From: DASPWV01 sp046726375
GTDB taxonomy: Bacteria; Acidobacteriota; Vicinamibacteria; Vicinamibacterales; UBA2999
NCBI GenBank assembly: GCA_046726375.1
Contig: JBKPAJ010000072.1
Span: forward strand, 1 to 64,000
Direction: 5' to 3'
DNA length: 64,000 bases
Below the pieces are notes generated by a model, which had not been told where the DNA came from, did not search any database, and saw only the letters and a list, made by a program, of their open reading frames with translations. This document shows, one piece after another, positions 60,829-64,000 of the stretch; position 1 is the first letter of the stretch; the number at the start of each line of letters is the position of its first letter. The position numbers and the translations under genes were made by a program.

Positions 60829-61131
60829 TTAGTCAGCCGCGTAGGGCAACAACGCAAGCTGCCGCGCGCGTACGATGGCGATCCGTAAGGCGCGTTGATG
60901 CTTCGCGCACGTTCCCGAAATGCGACGCGGCAGCACCTTGCCGCGCTCCGGCACGAAGCCGCCGAGCAGCTTCACGTCCTTGTAGTTGATGTCGTCGATC
61001 TTGTCCGCGCAGAACTTGCAGACCTTCCGCCGGCGGAACAGGCCGCGGCGCTGACCGCCGGCCTTTGCGTCCTTGTTCTTGTCGTCGCGCCCGCGCGCGC
61101 CGCCCGATGCGCCTCGTTTTGCCATGGCCAT
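60829..61131 (-). CDS. rpsR: 30S ribosomal protein S18
   Basis: A 100-residue protein. A basic Gly-rich N-terminal extension of about 30 residues precedes the S18 core (KVCKFCADKIDDINYKDVKL, RGKVLPRRISGTCAKHQRAL, RAIVRARQLALLPY-type end). The CxxC pair in the core is retained, the zinc-type variant. The start at 61131 sits 3 bp after the rpsF stop; an internal ATG at 61125 is also possible. S18 pairs with S6 on the 30S platform. Confidence 0.96.
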   Translation of the reverse strand: MAMAKRGASGGARGRDDKNKDAKAGGQRRGLFRRRKVCKFCADKIDDINYKDVKLLGGFVPERGKVLPRRISGTCAKHQRALRIAIVRARQLALLPYAAD

Positions 61132-61134
61132 GAT

Positions 61135-61596
61135 TTACAGCTCCGTCTCCAAGCCATCGAAATCGCCCGTGTCGTCGGTGTCGTCCGGCGTCTGCGGACC
61201 CTCACCGGGCTGCCGCTCCGGCGGCAGCCCGCGCGCGATACGACGGCGGCGAGATTCTTCCTGACGCTTGCTGCGCGCGCGCTCGGCTTTGATCTGATCT
61301 TCGTCCACGCGCACGATCAAATGGCGCAGCAGACCTTCGCTGACTTTCAACCGCCGATCGACTTCCTTGACCAGATCGCCGCCGCCCTTGATGACGTTGA
61401 GGACGTAGACGCCCTCTTTGTGATGGCCGATCTCGTAGGCCAGACGGCGGCGGCCGGTAAGGCCGGCGACTTCGGGTTTTTCCATCGTGCCGCCCATGCG
61501 CTGGACGATTTGTTCAACCTGCGTTTGCAGGTCGGTGATCCGTTGCTCGGGCGCGTCCGGCTGGACGATGTAGACGAGTTCGTACGTGCGTGTCAT
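61135..61596 (-). CDS. rpsF: 30S ribosomal protein S6
   Basis: A 153-residue protein. The S6 core is residues 1-95 (MTRTYELVYIVQPDAPEQRI, GRRRLAYEIGHHKEGVYVLN, HLIVRVDED). A C-terminal tail of about 55 residues is first basic (RARSKRQEESRRRRIARGLP) and then acidic (DDTDDTGDFDG). Tail extensions of this kind vary across phyla. In E. coli the S6 tail is glutamylated, but nothing here shows that. It is followed by rpsR. Confidence 0.96.
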   Translation of the reverse strand: MTRTYELVYIVQPDAPEQRITDLQTQVEQIVQRMGGTMEKPEVAGLTGRRRLAYEIGHHKEGVYVLNVIKGGGDLVKEVDRRLKVSEGLLRHLIVRVDEDQIKAERARSKRQEESRRRRIARGLPPERQPGEGPQTPDDTDDTGDFDGLETEL

Positions 61597-61662
61597 TCAC
61601 TCTCCTTATGGACCTCGAAAAACGCGACGGCCACAACAGTGGCAAGGAGTACCTGCGCCGGT

Positions 61663-62253
61663 TTATTCCACCGGGCCGGGATCCTGCGAGTTTTCCGCTG
61701 CGTTGAACGTGTTCATCACACGCTCGATGCCGTCGGCCAGGAACATCTCCGCGGCATCGGCGGCACGCAGCACCGCCGCCTCAATGGTGGCCCGTTCGTC
61801 GGGCTCGAACGTCGAGAGCACGTGATCGGCGAGATCGCGCCGATTGTCGCCACGCCCCACGCCGATGCGGAGCCGCGGAAACGCCGTGCCGCCGAGCTGC
61901 TCGATGATCGACTTCAGGCCGTTGTGCCCGCCGGCGCTGCCCTCGCGCCGCGCGCGAAGACGCCCGAGCGGCAACTGCGTTTCGTCAACAATGACGAGCA
62001 TGTCGGCCGGCTCGATCTGAAAGTACCGAGCCAGCCGCGAGACCGCAAAGCCACTGAGGTTCATGAACGTCAGCGGCTTCGCCAGAATCGCTTCGCGCCC
62101 TTTCTTCACGTAGAGCGCGTCGTCGCGATCGCGCCAGGCGTGGTTGAGATTCCAGCGCCGCGCAAGTTCGTCGGCGACCCAGAAGCCGACGTTGTGGCGC
62201 GTATCGCGATACTGCGGCCCGGGATTGCCCAGGCCGACCAAAAGCCTCATCAC
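61663..62253 (-). CDS. pth: peptidyl-tRNA hydrolase
   Basis: A 196-residue protein. It starts MMRLLVGLGNPGPQYRDTRH with the catalytic His, then NVGFWVADELA. KPLTFMNLSGFAVSRLARYF, RLRARREGSAGGHNGLKSII and RLRIGVGRG carry the other conserved Asn and Asp residues. It recycles stalled peptidyl-tRNA. It is preceded by rplY and followed by rpsF, a frequent order. Confidence 0.96.
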   Translation of the reverse strand: MMRLLVGLGNPGPQYRDTRHNVGFWVADELARRWNLNHAWRDRDDALYVKKGREAILAKPLTFMNLSGFAVSRLARYFQIEPADMLVIVDETQLPLGRLRARREGSAGGHNGLKSIIEQLGGTAFPRLRIGVGRGDNRRDLADHVLSTFEPDERATIEAAVLRAADAAEMFLADGIERVMNTFNAAENSQDPGPVE

Positions 62254-62255
62254 TG

Positions 62256-62416
62256 CCGTCGACAGTCGACAGCCGACAGTCGCCAGGATAGACGTTCCGA
62301 GGTTCCGAAGTTCCGGGTGCCGAGGTTCCGAAGTTCGAGGTTCCGCGGGTCCAAGGTTCCAAGGTTCCGACGTTCTTCCCTGTCGACCGTTGACTGTGGA
62401 CTGTCGACCGGCAACC
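62256..62416. repeat. mixed tract: GTCGACN heptamers flanking GGTTCCGA octamers, rplY-pth intergenic
   Basis: The left end has CCGTCGA, CAGTCGA, CAGCCGA, CAGTCGC. The middle has GGTTCCGA-type words at 7-9 bp spacing (at least ten). The right end has TGTCGACCG, TTGACTG, TGGACTG, TCGACCG, in inverted sense. Two word families are thus nested, and the ends can pair with each other. Confidence 0.85.
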
Positions 62417-62419
62417 GCT

Positions 62420-63142
62420 TTACTTCTTCCCGCCTTCCTTCGCAGGAGCCGCGGCAGCGGGCGCCTCGCCTTCCTTCTCGGTCTTGCCCTTCTTCATGAC
62501 TTCGGGCTCCGCCACAGCCGCCGCCGGCGCCGCCGCCGCCGCTTCGGCCGCCGCCGGTTCTTCCACCGCACGCGGCGTCACGACATGCACGAGCATCATG
62601 TCGGGATCGCTGATCAGCGTCCACTTGGCGTTGGTCGCCACCACATCGCGCACGAAGATCGCCTGATTGAGACCAAGCTCCCTCACGTCCACCTCGATCG
62701 CGTCGGGGATTTCGGCGGGCAGCGTCTCGAGCTCGATCTCGCGATGCAGCAGTTCCAGCACGCCGCCTTCCACCTTGACGCCGCGCGGTTCGCCCTTGAA
62801 CAAGACCGGCACCGTCACCGTGATCCTGCGGTCCATGTTCACGCGATAGAAATCCGCGTGCAGCAGGTTGTGCGTGATCGGGTCGAGCTGGAACTCTTTC
62901 ACCAGCACGCGCGATTCCCCTTCACCGTCGATCTTCAGCCGGATGAGCGTGTTGAGCCCGGATTCCGAGTGCAGGATTCGGAGCAGCGGCTTCGGATCGA
63001 CAGCCACCGGAAAGCTCTTGCCCTGCTCGCCTTCCTTTTGCGCGCCGTAGATGGTGGCGGGAATGCGTCCCTCGGCGCGCAAACGGCGCGCTTCGTTCTT
63101 GCCTTTCGTAGATCGTTTAACTGCGTCTAATGTCGCTTCCAT
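62420..63142 (-). CDS. rplY: 50S ribosomal protein L25/general stress protein Ctc
   Basis: A 240-residue protein of the longer Ctc form. The L25 domain (KGKNEARRLRAEGRIPATIY onward, LLHADFYRVNMDRRITVTVP) is followed by a TL5-type beta domain (LPAEIPDAIEVDVRELG, VVTPRAVEEPAAAEAAAAAP). The C-terminus is an Ala/Glu/Lys-rich tail (KEGEAPAAAAPAKEGGKK). It binds 5S rRNA. It lies between prs and pth, the usual prs-ctc-pth order of Gram-positives and many other phyla. Confidence 0.95.
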   Translation of the reverse strand: MEATLDAVKRSTKGKNEARRLRAEGRIPATIYGAQKEGEQGKSFPVAVDPKPLLRILHSESGLNTLIRLKIDGEGESRVLVKEFQLDPITHNLLHADFYRVNMDRRITVTVPVLFKGEPRGVKVEGGVLELLHREIELETLPAEIPDAIEVDVRELGLNQAIFVRDVVATNAKWTLISDPDMMLVHVVTPRAVEEPAAAEAAAAAPAAAVAEPEVMKKGKTEKEGEAPAAAAPAKEGGKK

Positions 63143-63154
63143 AACTCTCTTCGC

Positions 63155-63301
63155 AACGGCTATCAGCTCTCGGCTATCAGCTCTCAGCAGGCTTTTGCTG
63201 AAAGCCGAAAGCTGTGAGCCGAAAGCTACTTTCTTCGCACCCAGCTATCAACGGTCAGCTCTCAGCAAGCTGTTGCTGAAAGCCGAGCTGAGAGCTGGTC
63301 G
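63155..63301. repeat. heptamer inverted tracts, AGCTNTC family, between prs and rplY
   Basis: Two hairpins in series. The first has GGCTATC, AGCTCTC, GGCTATC, AGCTCTC, AGCAGGC, then AAAGCCG, AAAGCTG, TGAGCCG, AAAGCTA. The second has AGCTATC, AACGGTC, AGCTCTC, AGCAAGC, then TTGCTGAAAGCCGAGCTGAG. Both keep a 7-bp step. The tract ends at the prs stop codon (63302-63304). Confidence 0.92.
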
Positions 63302-64000
63302 CTAGACAAATAACGAACTAACCGACGTCTCCTCGTGAATACTCCGAATCGCCTGGCCGAGCAGACGTCCGACTTTGAGCTCCACGATCTTCGCGCACTT
63401 TGCGCTCTTGTCCTGCATCGGGATCGTGTTGGTCACGATCAGCCGTTCGAGCGGCGACCTCTCAATCCGGTCGATCGCCGGGCCCGAGAGCACACCGTGC
63501 ACGGCACAGGCAAGCACGCGCTGCGCGCCGGCCTCCATCAAGGCCTGCGCACCTCTCTGAATCGTTCCCGCAGTGTCGATGATGTCGTCGGCAATCACGC
63601 ACGTCCGGCCGCCAACCTCACCGATCACATTCATCACTTCCGCCTGCCCATCGTCGATGCGCCGCTTGTCGATGACGGCGAGTTCCGCGCCGAGCCGTTT
63701 CGCGTAGGCGCGCGCGCGTTCCGCTCCGCCCGCATCGGGCGCGACCATCGTCAACAGAGGGAAATCCTGCCGCGACAGGTAATCAATGATCACCGGCGCG
63801 GCGAAGAGGTGATCGACCGGGATGTCGAAAAACCCCTGAATCTGCGCCTTGTGCAAATCCATCGTCAGCACGCGGTTGACCCCCGACGCGCTGAGGATGT
63901 TCGCCACCAGCTTGGCCGAAATCGGCACGCGCGGCTTGTCCTTGCGATCCTGGCGCGCGTATCCGTAATACGGAATCACCGCCGTGATGCGCGACGCCGA
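63302..64000 (-). CDS. prs: ribose-phosphate pyrophosphokinase, 5' end outside window
   Basis: At least 232 C-terminal residues are in the window; the frame stays open to the right edge. SRITAVIPYYGYARQDRKDK is followed by LVANILSASGVNRVLTMDLH, a substrate-binding His region, VAPDAGGAERARAYAKRLGA and the PRPP-binding loop CVIADDIIDTAGTIQRGAQA. It makes phosphoribosyl pyrophosphate from ribose 5-phosphate and ATP. The N-terminal ATP-binding part is beyond the window. It is followed by rplY. Confidence 0.96.
   Translation of the reverse strand, partial: SASRITAVIPYYGYARQDRKDKPRVPISAKLVANILSASGVNRVLTMDLHKAQIQGFFDIPVDHLFAAPVIIDYLSRQDFPLLTMVAPDAGGAERARAYAKRLGAELAVIDKRRIDDGQAEVMNVIGEVGGRTCVIADDIIDTAGTIQRGAQALMEAGAQRVLACAVHGVLSGPAIDRIERSPLERLIVTNTIPMQDKSAKCAKIVELKVGRLLGQAIRSIHEETSVSSLFV

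Overview
The window reads as a high-GC chromosome segment of an acidobacterium, most likely class Vicinamibacteria. This rests on protein style rather than a 16S gene: an acidobacterial-type orphan FtsX/MacB permease, a PadR/HAAS gene pair, many Tat-exported periplasmic enzymes, a CHAD protein and repeat-rich intergenic DNA. No phage, IS transposase or CRISPR array was found.

Layout. 1-14 kb is a loose accessory region: a vanadium haloperoxidase (cut by the window edge) divergent from a large winged-helix/ATPase/TPR regulator, a decayed aldo-keto reductase, a ferritin-like protein, a P-loop kinase, an M19-type dipeptidase, an epoxide-hydrolase-like enzyme, two VOC proteins (one truncated), a lipocalin-like protein and a DUF885 peptidase. 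14-33.5 kb is core information-processing DNA on the minus strand. Read 5'->3' it runs B3/4-domain protein, ispDF, gltX, rlmB, tRNA-Thr(TGT), tRNA-Tyr, tRNA-Gly, tRNA-Thr(GGT), tuf, rpmG, tRNA-Trp, secE, nusG, rplK, rplA, rplJ, rplL, rpoB, rpoC, then a rho-independent terminator. 33.6-52.8 kb is a mixed accessory block: DedA, a dicarboxylate symporter, a serine beta-lactamase-like hydrolase, DUF983, a cupin, an alpha/beta hydrolase, the orphan permease, a K+ channel, a Tat-exported aminotransferase, an ArsR-SRPBCC repressor with a clear operator-promoter, PhnB-like, DUF1905, CHAD plus inorganic pyrophosphatase, and PadR plus HAAS. 53.3-64 kb returns to minus-strand core genes: prs, rplY, pth, rpsF, rpsR, rplI, dnaB, alr, radA, a PIN/TRAM protein and plsC.

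The most unusual signal lies between genes. At about 20 loci the intergenic DNA is built from short words repeated in exact or near-exact 7-bp (sometimes 8- or 11-bp) register. A run in one orientation is often followed by a run of its reverse complement, so transcripts would fold into long imperfect hairpins. Different word families (AGCTNTC, GTCGACN, TCAGRTA, TTCAAAG, AGATTTGG, TGTGGCGA, TTTCATCTGCG, GTTCCTNAC) recur at different loci. They sit directly against stop codons, in several cases supply the stop codon or last codons of a gene, and in one case mark the point where a VOC gene is truncated. They are concentrated in the two core blocks and nearly absent from the 33.6-52.8 kb accessory block. 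A separate 60-80 bp dispersed repeat occurs three times between 10.8 and 14 kb, one copy inverted.
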